The position numbers were made by a program, and so were the translations under genes. DNA of 64,000 bases from Aliidiomarina sp. B3213. GTDB taxonomy: Bacteria; Pseudomonadota; Gammaproteobacteria; Enterobacterales; Alteromonadaceae. The notes under the pieces are model-generated. The model was not told the DNA's origin. It saw only the letters and a program-made list of their open reading frames with translations, and did not search any database. This document shows, piece by piece, positions 18,955-25,763 of this stretch. Each line of letters begins with the position of its first letter. The stretch's first letter is position 1. The stretch spans positions 1-64,000 of the forward strand of contig NZ_QMKJ01000003.1 in NCBI RefSeq assembly GCF_003290085.1. The letters run 5' to 3'.

Positions 18955-19794
18955 ATGCGTACAAGTATGAAGTTAACAACAGCGGCTACATTAGTATTTC
19001 TAAGCGCTTGCTCTGGGGGCGAAAATGCTTCCGAGAGCAATAGTCAAGAAGCCTTAAGTGCAGCAATCAACAGCGAACATCGCACTGAAGCTTATGTAGA
19101 GCGCGACAATGCTCGTCACCCTCTAGAAACCTTAACATTCTTTGAAATTCAGCCAGACATGACCGTAGTTGAAATCTGGCCAGGTGGCGGATGGTATACA
19201 GAAATCCTTGCTCCTTACCTCAAGGATGATGGTCAGTTTTATGCAGCACACTTCGACCCGAACCATGAGCGCGAATATTACAGTAACTCTCGTGCGAACT
19301 TTGAAGAAAAAATGGCGGGTTCTGATGTTTACAGTAATGTAACCATTAGCACATTCGTACCTGGCAGCGACTACGAGATCGCTCCTGCTGGTTCAGCTGA
19401 TCGTGTATTGAGCTTCCGTAATATGCACAACTGGTATATGGGTGGTGGCGAAGAAGGTTTGAACCAAGCATTCCAAGCTTTTTATACCGCACTTAAGCCA
19501 GGCGGAATTTTAGGCATTGTTGACCACCGCTTGCCAGAACACCGTGCCGACAGTGAAATGGAAGGTTCTGGCTACATGAAGGCAAGCTGGGCTATCGCAT
19601 TTGCAGAAGCCGCAGGGTTTGAGTTCGTTGGCGAGAGTGACGTGAATAGCAACGACCTCGATAGCGCAAATTACGAGCGAGGAGTTTGGACTCTACCTCC
19701 AACGCTTGCACTTGGGGAAACAAATCGCGATTTATACATAGGCATCGGAGAAAGCGACCGCTTTACTTTGAAGTTTAGAAAACCAGAGGAATAA
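18955..19794 (+). CDS. exported methyltransferase-fold lipoprotein (COG4798-like)
   Basis: 279 residues. Type II signal peptide with lipobox LSAC (Cys19), then a class I SAM-methyltransferase-like domain: VVEIWPGGGWYTEILAPYL (71-89) in the motif I position, an aromatic FRNMHNW segment, and KPGGILGIVDHR in the motif IV-V region. Similar predicted exported methyltransferases (COG4798) are known but uncharacterised. A SAM-dependent enzyme outside the cytoplasm is odd, since SAM is not expected there. Starts 46 bp after purH with a strong AAGGAG site and ends 7 bp before purD, so it is co-transcribed with purine genes. Fold call good; activity unknown. Confidence 0.8.
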   Translation: MRTSMKLTTAATLVFLSACSGGENASESNSQEALSAAINSEHRTEAYVERDNARHPLETLTFFEIQPDMTVVEIWPGGGWYTEILAPYLKDDGQFYAAHFDPNHEREYYSNSRANFEEKMAGSDVYSNVTISTFVPGSDYEIAPAGSADRVLSFRNMHNWYMGGGEEGLNQAFQAFYTALKPGGILGIVDHRLPEHRADSEMEGSGYMKASWAIAFAEAAGFEFVGESDVNSNDLDSANYERGVWTLPPTLALGETNRDLYIGIGESDRFTLKFRKPEE

Positions 19795-19801
19795 ACGACG
19801 A

Positions 19802-21094
19802 ATGAAAGTACTAATTGTCGGTGGCGGCGGCCGTGAACATGCGCTGGCTTGGAAAGCAGCGCAATCTCCTCGTGTTGAGAACGTTTTCGTTGCTCCGGGT
19901 AATGCCGGTACGGCAACAGAAGTCGGAATGACCAATGTACCTATAGCGGCAGAAGACATTGCAGGATTACTCAAGTTTGCCCAAGACGAGCATGTGGAAC
20001 TTACCATTGTGGGTCCTGAAGCTCCGTTAGTTGCAGGAATTGTAGATACATTTCAAGCGAACGGTCTTGCGATATTCGGTCCAACTCAAGGAGCGTCTCA
20101 GTTAGAAGGTTCAAAAGCTTTTTGTAAGGACTTCCTAGCGCGCCATAATATTCCTACTGCAGCGTACGAAACGTTCACTGAAATTGAACCTGCAAAGCAA
20201 TATGTTCGAGCCAACAGTCTTCCTATCGTTATAAAAGCCGACGGCTTAGCGGCAGGTAAAGGCGTTATCATAGCTGACTCGCTAGAAATGGCCGACGCTG
20301 CTATTGAAGATATGTTAGCCGGCAACAAGTTTGGAGACGCAGGCAGCCGCGTTGTCGTTGAAGAGTTTCTCGTAGGTGAAGAAGCCAGCTTTATAGCCAT
20401 GGTCGACGGCGACAGAATTTTACCTTTTGCCTCGAGCCAAGATCACAAAGCTAGAGACAATGGCGACAAAGGACCTAATACTGGTGGCATGGGGGCGTAC
20501 TCGCCAGCACCAGTACTTACTGATGAAGTAAGCGACTGGGTTATGGAAAACATTATGCAGCCTACCGTCGACGGTATGCGAAGCGAAGGTAATACCTACG
20601 TAGGTTTTCTCTATGCAGGATTGATGATTGCACCCGACGGCAGTGCCAAGGTTCTTGAGTACAACTGCCGATTTGGCGACCCTGAAACTCAGCCAATCAT
20701 GATGCGACTCAACTCTGACTTGGTTACTTTGTGCTTTGACGCTTTAGCTGGCCAGCTTGGTGTCACCCCTATCGAGTTTGATAAACGCGCAGCAGTTGGT
20801 GTTGTACTTGCTGCTGGAGGTTATCCAGAGTCTTACCGTAAAGGCGACGTTATTAAAGGTCTAGACAACGCCTGTGCGGACGAGCATGAGAAAGTGTTTC
20901 ATGCGGGTACTCAAGAAAAGGATAGCAACATTGTGACCAGTGGTGGCCGCGTATTATGTGCAACTGCACTAGCTGATTCAGTTACAGCTGCGCAAGCAAA
21001 GGCATACGAAGTTGTGAATAGAATCGACTGGGACGATGTTTATTTCAGAACAGACATAGCCCATCGCGCTATTAAACGCGAAGCTCAGTCTTAA
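19802..21094 (+). CDS. purD: phosphoribosylamine--glycine ligase PurD
   Basis: 430 residues, ATP-grasp enzyme (GAR synthetase) that joins phosphoribosylamine and glycine in step 2 of purine synthesis. Conserved features: VGGGGREHALAWK at the N-terminus, KADGLAAGKGVI (ATP loop), the RDNGDKGPNTGGMGAYSPAP motif and YNCRFGDPETQ. Downstream of purH with the lipoprotein gene between. Ends at a strong terminator. Confidence 0.98.
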   Translation: MKVLIVGGGGREHALAWKAAQSPRVENVFVAPGNAGTATEVGMTNVPIAAEDIAGLLKFAQDEHVELTIVGPEAPLVAGIVDTFQANGLAIFGPTQGASQLEGSKAFCKDFLARHNIPTAAYETFTEIEPAKQYVRANSLPIVIKADGLAAGKGVIIADSLEMADAAIEDMLAGNKFGDAGSRVVVEEFLVGEEASFIAMVDGDRILPFASSQDHKARDNGDKGPNTGGMGAYSPAPVLTDEVSDWVMENIMQPTVDGMRSEGNTYVGFLYAGLMIAPDGSAKVLEYNCRFGDPETQPIMMRLNSDLVTLCFDALAGQLGVTPIEFDKRAAVGVVLAAGGYPESYRKGDVIKGLDNACADEHEKVFHAGTQEKDSNIVTSGGRVLCATALADSVTAAQAKAYEVVNRIDWDDVYFRTDIAHRAIKREAQS

Positions 21095-21100
21095 TCAATA

Positions 21101-21126
21101 AAAACCCGGCAAGCGCCGGGTTTTTT
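21101..21126 (+). terminator. terminator of the purH-purD operon
   Basis: Stem AAAACCCGGC (21101-21110) / GCCGGGTTTT (21115-21124), AAGC loop and T-run. The T-run overlaps the stop codon of the convergent maoP gene. Confidence 0.93.
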
Positions 21127-21496
21127 AATCTTCTACAACCAAGTCGTCTTCCGTAGAGCCTGCGCTGTCATAGTCGCTGTCATCTTCGACAACTTTAGAA
21201 CGACCGTACATACTGCCTACTTTAGGACGATTGATTCTACCTTGGTACTTCGCCCAAGCCTTTTCAACATCGGTTTCCGCTGGCTTTTCACCTTTAGCCA
21301 CCGCTAACAAAGCTTGGTCTTCCTGCGTTTCCGGCATAACGTCACCGGCAAGAAGTGCTGTAATTAAACACCCATAGTGCAACAACGCGTCACTTTCACG
21401 TATCGAGAAGTCGCCGGATCTTGCGAATCCGTATGGATAATTTCGAAAATCATTAAATGGTTTTCTTAACAAAAGTTCACGTGTTTGAGTCGCCAT
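21125..21496 (-). CDS. maoP: macrodomain Ori protein MaoP (YifE, DUF413)
   Basis: 123 residues against 112 in E. coli. The DUF413 core is clear: NYPYGFARSGDFSIRESDALL (conserved P-x-GF-x-R-x-GDF-T/S-I-x-E), then GEKPAETDVEKAWAKY and RIN-RPK. The C-terminus is an acidic Asp/Glu tail. In E. coli MaoP acts with a 17-bp site, maoS, next to its own gene to organise the Ori macrodomain. I start at ATG 21496 with an AGGTGG site; a GTG three codons upstream is possible. A consensus promoter and a perfect inverted repeat lie just upstream. Confidence 0.88.
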   Translation of the reverse strand: MATQTRELLLRKPFNDFRNYPYGFARSGDFSIRESDALLHYGCLITALLAGDVMPETQEDQALLAVAKGEKPAETDVEKAWAKYQGRINRPKVGSMYGRSKVVEDDSDYDSAGSTEDDLVVED

Positions 21497-21525
21497 AATG
21501 TCCACCTATCCCGACTATGAAACAG

Positions 21526-21551
21526 TGTGTAACCCAAACATGGGTTACACA
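21526..21551. repeat. perfect inverted repeat at the maoP transcription start
   Basis: Two 10-bp arms, TGTGTAACCC (21526-21535) and GGGTTACACA (21542-21551), exactly complementary around a 6-bp spacer. It sits 30-55 bp upstream of the maoP start codon and begins where the predicted transcript should start. There is no T-run, so it is not a normal terminator. It could be a protein-binding operator (MaoP or another dimer), a maoS-like site, or a hairpin at the 5' end of the mRNA. Confidence 0.8.
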
Positions 21552-21557
21552 AATGAC

Positions 21558-21586
21558 GATATAGAGGTGTTCTTAAATCTTGTCAA
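21558..21586 (-). promoter_or_regulatory. maoP promoter
   Basis: Minus strand: -35 TTGACA (21581-21586), exact 17-bp spacer, -10 TATATC (21558-21563). Transcription would start near 21551, at the edge of the inverted repeat. Confidence 0.8.
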
Positions 21587-21600
21587 GAAAATTTTGTTGG

Positions 21601-22182
21601 TTAATTTAATGCACTTCTAATTTGCGAGGTTACGCGCTCGTCTTGAGGCTCTACAGAACTTGGAAATGAAGTAATCACTTCACCGTTTTTACCCACTAAA
21701 TATTTGTGGAAGTTCCAACCTGGAGGACCAACTTGCTGGGTAAGTTCTGCAAACACTGGGTTAGCACGACGGCCAGTAACGTCAGACGTTGCCATCATCG
21801 GGAATGTTACGCCGAAGTTTGCGAAGCATACCTCTGCCACTTCTTCCTCGTCTGAGTGTTCTTGACGAAAGCTATTCGACGGAAACCCCACAATAGTGAA
21901 ACCTTGGTCTTTATACTCTTGATAAAGTGCTTCTAATCCTTCGAATTGCCCTGTGTAACCGCATTGACTGGCAGTATTCACCACTAACGTGACTTTCCCA
22001 GAGGTGAGTTCACACAGGTCTGAAACCTCCTCAGAACGTAGCCGTCTTTGTTCACCATGCAAGGGTCCAGAGCACTCCATATTGGCGTGGTTGCTCTCAC
22101 CGCCATGGTTATGAGCCATAGCCTCAAACGGCGTGGCGCTCAAAAAAAGCGTCGTGGCCGCAATTCCTATTAATGTTTTCAT
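21601..22182 (-). CDS. periplasmic glutathione/thioredoxin peroxidase (GPx family)
   Basis: 193 residues; signal peptide (about 1-23, ending AMA), a His-rich start of the mature protein (HNHGGESNH), then a GPx thioredoxin fold. The peroxidatic cysteine is Cys74 (VNTASQCGYTGQ), the resolving cysteine is probably Cys119 (EVCFANFGVTFPM, as in thioredoxin-type GPx), and the Trp-Asn pair is at 156-157 (GWNFHKYLV). The family's usual PCNQF has become PSNSF (101-105), so the catalytic Gln is replaced by Ser104. Likely reduces hydroperoxides in the periplasm; the electron donor is unknown. Confidence 0.88.
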   Translation of the reverse strand: MKTLIGIAATTLFLSATPFEAMAHNHGGESNHANMECSGPLHGEQRRLRSEEVSDLCELTSGKVTLVVNTASQCGYTGQFEGLEALYQEYKDQGFTIVGFPSNSFRQEHSDEEEVAEVCFANFGVTFPMMATSDVTGRRANPVFAELTQQVGPPGWNFHKYLVGKNGEVITSFPSSVEPQDERVTSQIRSALN

Positions 22183-22278
22183 GTTATTCCTCGTTGCGTT
22201 TATTCATTTATTATAGTTACGCACAGCTAGAGTGAAAGGATTAACTGACAGACTGAAAGGAATAAAAAGTTTAGACAT

Positions 22279-22310
22279 AAAAAAACGCCACCCGAAGGTA
22301 GCGTTTTTTT
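22279..22310 (-). terminator. terminator of tRNA-Gly with UUCG tetraloop
   Basis: On the minus strand an 8-bp stem ACGCTACC / GGTGGCGT (one T-G wobble) closes a TTCG tetraloop and is followed by a T-run. It lies just after the tRNA 3' end. Confidence 0.9.
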
Positions 22311-22315
22311 GAATT

Positions 22316-22391
22316 TGGAGCGAGTAACGAGGTTCGAACTCGTGACCTCAACCTTGGCAAGGTTGCGCTCTACCAGCTGAGCTATACTCGC
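22316..22391 (-). tRNA. tRNA-Gly(GCC)
   Basis: 76-nt tRNA on the minus strand with genome-encoded CCA. Acceptor stem GCGAGTA/TACTCGC pairs fully, D-arm contains AGCTCAG..GGTAGAGC, the anticodon loop TTGCCAA gives anticodon GCC, and the T-arm contains the invariant GTTCGAA. The discriminator is T(U), as in E. coli tRNA-Gly(GCC). Single gene with its own promoter and terminator. Confidence 0.97.
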
Positions 22392-22425
22392 ATTTAAAGG
22401 CTGTGTTGCCTTGAGTGCGTTGCGC

Positions 22426-22453
22426 ATTTTACTCAATTTCGGGGGCAATGCAA
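22426..22453 (-). promoter_or_regulatory. tRNA-Gly promoter (stable-RNA type)
   Basis: Minus strand: -35 TTGCAT (22448-22453), 16-bp spacer, -10 TAAAAT (22426-22431) followed by GCGC. The GC-rich discriminator matches the rRNA promoter at the left edge and suggests stringent control. Confidence 0.75.
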
Positions 22454-22471
22454 GCCTTATCGCGCACATTT

Positions 22472-23020
22472 TTACTGTTCGTTGAAAAAATGCTCACGAT
22501 AGTATTTTAATTCTTCAATCGACTCGCGAATGTCAGCAAGTGCCTCGTGAGCGTTTGATTTTTTAAACCCTGAAATAATTCCCGGCTTCCAACGTTTAGC
22601 CAATTCCTTAACCGTACTTACATCTAGGTTTCGGTAATGAAAGTAGCTTTCTAACTCAGGCATATAACGCGCTAAAAAGCGGCGATCTTGGCAAATACTG
22701 TTGCCACACATCGGCGAAGTGTTTGCTGCAAGATGTTCTTTCAAAAATGCGATGGTTTGTTGCTCGGCCGCTGCAGTATCAATATTGCTTTCTTGGATGC
22801 GCTTAACCAACCCCGAAGCGGTGTGCGTACGCGTATTCCAGTCGTCCATTGCATCTAGTACTTCGTTGGGTTGATGAACGGCGATTACCGGTCCTACTGC
22901 GATCTCATTGAGTTGGTCGTCTGTCACAATAGTTGCAACTTCAATAATGACGTCGTTCTCTGGACTTAACCCCGTCATTTCCAAATCAATCCAAATTAAC
23001 CGGCCTGAATTCTCTGCCAT
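22472..23020 (-). CDS. orn: oligoribonuclease
   Basis: 182 residues, DEDDh 3'-5' exonuclease that degrades di- to short oligoribonucleotides, including the pGpG left from cyclic-di-GMP breakdown. DEDD motifs: IDLEMTGL near the N-terminus, a central [12 protein letters not shown], and the C-terminal [14 protein letters not shown]. Divergent from rsgA, as in E. coli and relatives. A GGDEF protein later in the window makes the pGpG role relevant. Confidence 0.98.
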   Translation of the reverse strand: MAENSGRLIWIDLEMTGLSPENDVIIEVATIVTDDQLNEIAVGPVIAVHQPNEVLDAMDDWNTRTHTASGLVKRIQESNIDTAAAEQQTIAFLKEHLAANTSPMCGNSICQDRRFLARYMPELESYFHYRNLDVSTVKELAKRWKPGIISGFKKSNAHEALADIRESIEELKYYREHFFNEQ

Positions 23021-23123
23021 GCTGTTACCTATTTTATTGGGTCGTGTAAAATCTGAATTTAAGACTAACTATTGTATGATAGTCAGCGTAAAATTGCTTG
23101 CATCATTCCTTGTGGGAGAAAGC

Positions 23124-24137
23124 GTGGGTAAAAAAAAGAAACTCACAAAAGGGCAACTGCGCCGAGTTAAAGCGAACCAAGCAAAACGACTCGACAAAGA
23201 AAGTGCCGAACTCGAAATTAACTCGGACGCGTTAGGGCCTCGAGAGTCCGGTCGTGTAATGAGCCGCTATGGTCAGCACGCCGACGTCATTGACAATGAA
23301 GGCAATGTATTGCGCTGTAATTTACGTCGTAATATAGAATCTCTGGTCACTGGTGACAACGTAGTTTGGCGGCGTTTTACTGAGTCCGAGCAAGGAATGC
23401 AGGGCGTTATTGAAGCAGTCGAGGAACGCCATTCTGAATTACTTAGACCGGATATCTACGATGGTCTTAAACCTGTAGCGGCTAATGTAGACCGCATCTT
23501 TATAGTGTCTTCCCCTCAACCTGCTTTCTCCGATCAAATTATTGATCGCTACTTAGTAGCTTGTGACGAGGCCGGTATTCAAGCTGTTATTGTTTTTAAT
23601 AAAAGCGACCTGATTACCGACGAGGATCGAGAGCATATCGATAACCGACTCGCCGTATATCGCAACATTGGCTACCCGGTCTATGTAGTAAGTGCCAAAG
23701 AAAAGACTGGTATGGAGAAACTTCGACAAGCATTTTCAGATCATATTTCTGTGTTTGTAGGTCAGTCCGGTGTGGGTAAATCAAGTTTGATGAACGCCCT
23801 CTTACCGGAGGTGGACCTACAAGTGGGAGCAATATCGGAGAACTCAGGTTTAGGCCAGCATACCACCACTGTGGCGCGTTGGCATGACCTTGAAGGTGGT
23901 GGAGCACTTATCGACTCTCCAGGTATCCGAGAGTTTGGCTTGTGGCATTTGCCCATAGACCAAATTGCCCAAGGGTTTGTCGACTTTCACCCCTACTTGG
24001 GCACATGTAAATTCCGTGATTGTAAACACGGAACCGACCCAGGCTGCTCGCTACGAGAGGCGGTAGCAAACGGAGAATTGGACGAAGGTAGACTCGCAAA
24101 CTACCATCGAATAGTAGAATCAATTAGTAATATGTGA
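23124..24137 (+). CDS. rsgA: ribosome small-subunit GTPase RsgA
   Basis: 337 residues. Circularly permuted GTPase that matures and checks the 30S subunit. Order: N-terminal OB fold (about 40-110), GTPase with permuted motifs (G4 NKSD, then G1 GQSGVGKSS, then G3 DSPG), and a C-terminal zinc domain CKFRDCKHGTDPGC. I start at GTG 23124 (protein begins with G-K-K-K-K-L-T-K-G-Q after the initiator), preceded by GGGAG; this matches the family. Followed by psd 9 bp later. Confidence 0.96.
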   Translation: MGKKKKLTKGQLRRVKANQAKRLDKESAELEINSDALGPRESGRVMSRYGQHADVIDNEGNVLRCNLRRNIESLVTGDNVVWRRFTESEQGMQGVIEAVEERHSELLRPDIYDGLKPVAANVDRIFIVSSPQPAFSDQIIDRYLVACDEAGIQAVIVFNKSDLITDEDREHIDNRLAVYRNIGYPVYVVSAKEKTGMEKLRQAFSDHISVFVGQSGVGKSSLMNALLPEVDLQVGAISENSGLGQHTTTVARWHDLEGGGALIDSPGIREFGLWHLPIDQIAQGFVDFHPYLGTCKFRDCKHGTDPGCSLREAVANGELDEGRLANYHRIVESISNM

Positions 24138-24146
24138 GGGCATTCA

Positions 24147-25022
24147 GTGTCTGCAATCGATAAAACAAAAATTACGCTTCAATACATACTTCCTAAACAC
24201 TTAGTAACTCGCGTTGTGGGTCGTTTAGCCAGTGCTCGTGCAGGATGGTTGACCCGAATACTGATTAAAGCCTTTATTCGGAATTTTAGCGTGAATATGA
24301 GCGAGGCCGCTGAGCCTAATCCGAAAAAATATAAAACCTTCAACGAGTTCTTCACACGCCCACTGAAAGAAGGCGCTCGGCCCATTCAGGCAGAACAGGG
24401 GCAACTTATTCACCCGGTCGATGGAACAGTGAGTCAAGCAGGTGATATAGAGGAAGGTAAGCTCATTCAAGCCAAAGGACATAAATATTCTGTTCACGAT
24501 CTTATGGGCGGAGACCATGAACTCAATAGCTACTTTGAAAAAGGCGACTTTGCCACGATTTACTTAGCACCCAGAGATTACCACCGTATTCACATGCCCT
24601 GTGCGGCGACGCTTAAAGAAATGATTTATGTGCCGGGTAGCCTGTTTTCTGTTAATCCTTTAACTGCTCGCCATGTACCGAACTTATTTGCGCGCAACGA
24701 ACGTGTTATAGCCGTATTTGAAAGCGAGCAAGGACCATTTGCAATGATCCTTGTAGGAGCAACTATCGTTGGCAGTATCGAGACGACTTGGGCGGGTACG
24801 GTAACACCTCCGACTGGACCTAAAGTGCAAAGGTGGAGCTATCCAACCCAAGGGAATACCGCCATTCGCTTCGAGCAAGGTGATGAAATGGGTCGTTTTA
24901 AATTGGGTTCAACCGTAATTATGCTATTTGGTGACGACCAAGTAGACTTTTTAGACGACCTGCAGCCTGGCAAAACAACACGTATGGGTGAAGTTATGGC
25001 CGAATGGGAAAACGCTTCTTAA
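24147..25022 (+). CDS. psd: phosphatidylserine decarboxylase proenzyme
   Basis: 291 residues; makes phosphatidylethanolamine in the inner membrane. The proenzyme self-cleaves at the LGST motif (Gly254-Ser255), turning Ser255 into the pyruvoyl cofactor of the small alpha chain. Also visible are [15 protein letters not shown] and the [13 protein letters not shown] catalytic segments. Starts with GTG 24147 after a GAGGG site. In rsgA-psd-GDPD; the rsgA-psd pair is conserved from E. coli. Confidence 0.97.
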   Translation: MSAIDKTKITLQYILPKHLVTRVVGRLASARAGWLTRILIKAFIRNFSVNMSEAAEPNPKKYKTFNEFFTRPLKEGARPIQAEQGQLIHPVDGTVSQAGDIEEGKLIQAKGHKYSVHDLMGGDHELNSYFEKGDFATIYLAPRDYHRIHMPCAATLKEMIYVPGSLFSVNPLTARHVPNLFARNERVIAVFESEQGPFAMILVGATIVGSIETTWAGTVTPPTGPKVQRWSYPTQGNTAIRFEQGDEMGRFKLGSTVIMLFGDDQVDFLDDLQPGKTTRMGEVMAEWENAS

Positions 25023-25757
25023 ATGCTGGTTATTGCCCACCGAGGAGCAAGTGCTCTTGCTCCTGAAAACACTATCGCAGCATTTAACAAAGCGATAGAA
25101 GCCAAAGCCGACGCTATTGAATTTGACGTTGTTCAGGTTGGTCAGGAAATCTATGTATTCCACGACCGATATTTAGAGCGCTTGACCGCACAACCAGGGC
25201 GATTTGTCGATCTCACAAAAGAACAAATCAATAAGCTCTCTATTTTTGGTCAACATCCGATTCCTACACTCGCTGAAACTCTCCAATGTATAGGCAATCA
25301 TTGTGGCGTAAATATAGAGATTAAGGGCACGGTCGACACTTCGTTACTCGTCGACAATATTCAGCATGCTATTCAAAACTTTAATATTGACCCCGCTCAA
25401 CTGATTGTATCGTCTTTTAACCACCATTGGTTGAACTCCGTTAAAGCAAAAGCACCACAGATCAAAATTGGTGCGCTGACTTCAAATTGTCTCGTCGACT
25501 ACGCCAAATGCGCTGCGGACTTAGGCGCTTATTCTTTCCATGTAGACGTGAATTTTATTTGCGACGAGTTGGTTAAAGATGCGCATGCACGAGGACTTAA
25601 GGTTTTCGTTTACACCGTAGATGAGCCACACGATATGCATTGGTTAGCAGAATTGGGGGTAGATGGCATATTTACCAACCACCCACTTTTTGCACGTAAT
25701 GTACTAGAGAACCGCCCCACCTCGGGGAATGAGGTATTCGGGCGGTTTCAGCCTTAA
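25023..25757 (+). CDS. glycerophosphodiester phosphodiesterase (UgpQ-like)
   Basis: 244 residues, cytoplasmic (no signal peptide). GDPD TIM barrel with the catalytic HRG (IAHRGASALAPENT), the metal-binding EFDV and HD (FHDRYLERLT), and NIEIKG. Hydrolyses glycerophosphodiesters from phospholipid turnover to glycerol-3-phosphate and an alcohol. Its ATG follows the psd stop with no gap, so it is translationally coupled, placing PE synthesis and lipid salvage in one unit. Confidence 0.93.
   Translation: MLVIAHRGASALAPENTIAAFNKAIEAKADAIEFDVVQVGQEIYVFHDRYLERLTAQPGRFVDLTKEQINKLSIFGQHPIPTLAETLQCIGNHCGVNIEIKGTVDTSLLVDNIQHAIQNFNIDPAQLIVSSFNHHWLNSVKAKAPQIKIGALTSNCLVDYAKCAADLGAYSFHVDVNFICDELVKDAHARGLKVFVYTVDEPHDMHWLAELGVDGIFTNHPLFARNVLENRPTSGNEVFGRFQP
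25710..25748 (+). terminator. hairpin inside the 3' end of the GDPD gene, possible terminator
   Basis: Arms AACCGCCC (25710-25717) and GGGCGGTT (25740-25747) flank an inner ACCTC/GAGGT pairing. The structure lies in the last codons of the gene, and the following T-run is short. It may end transcription before the convergent RND gene, six bases away. Confidence 0.5.
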
Positions 25758-25763
25758 CATGCG

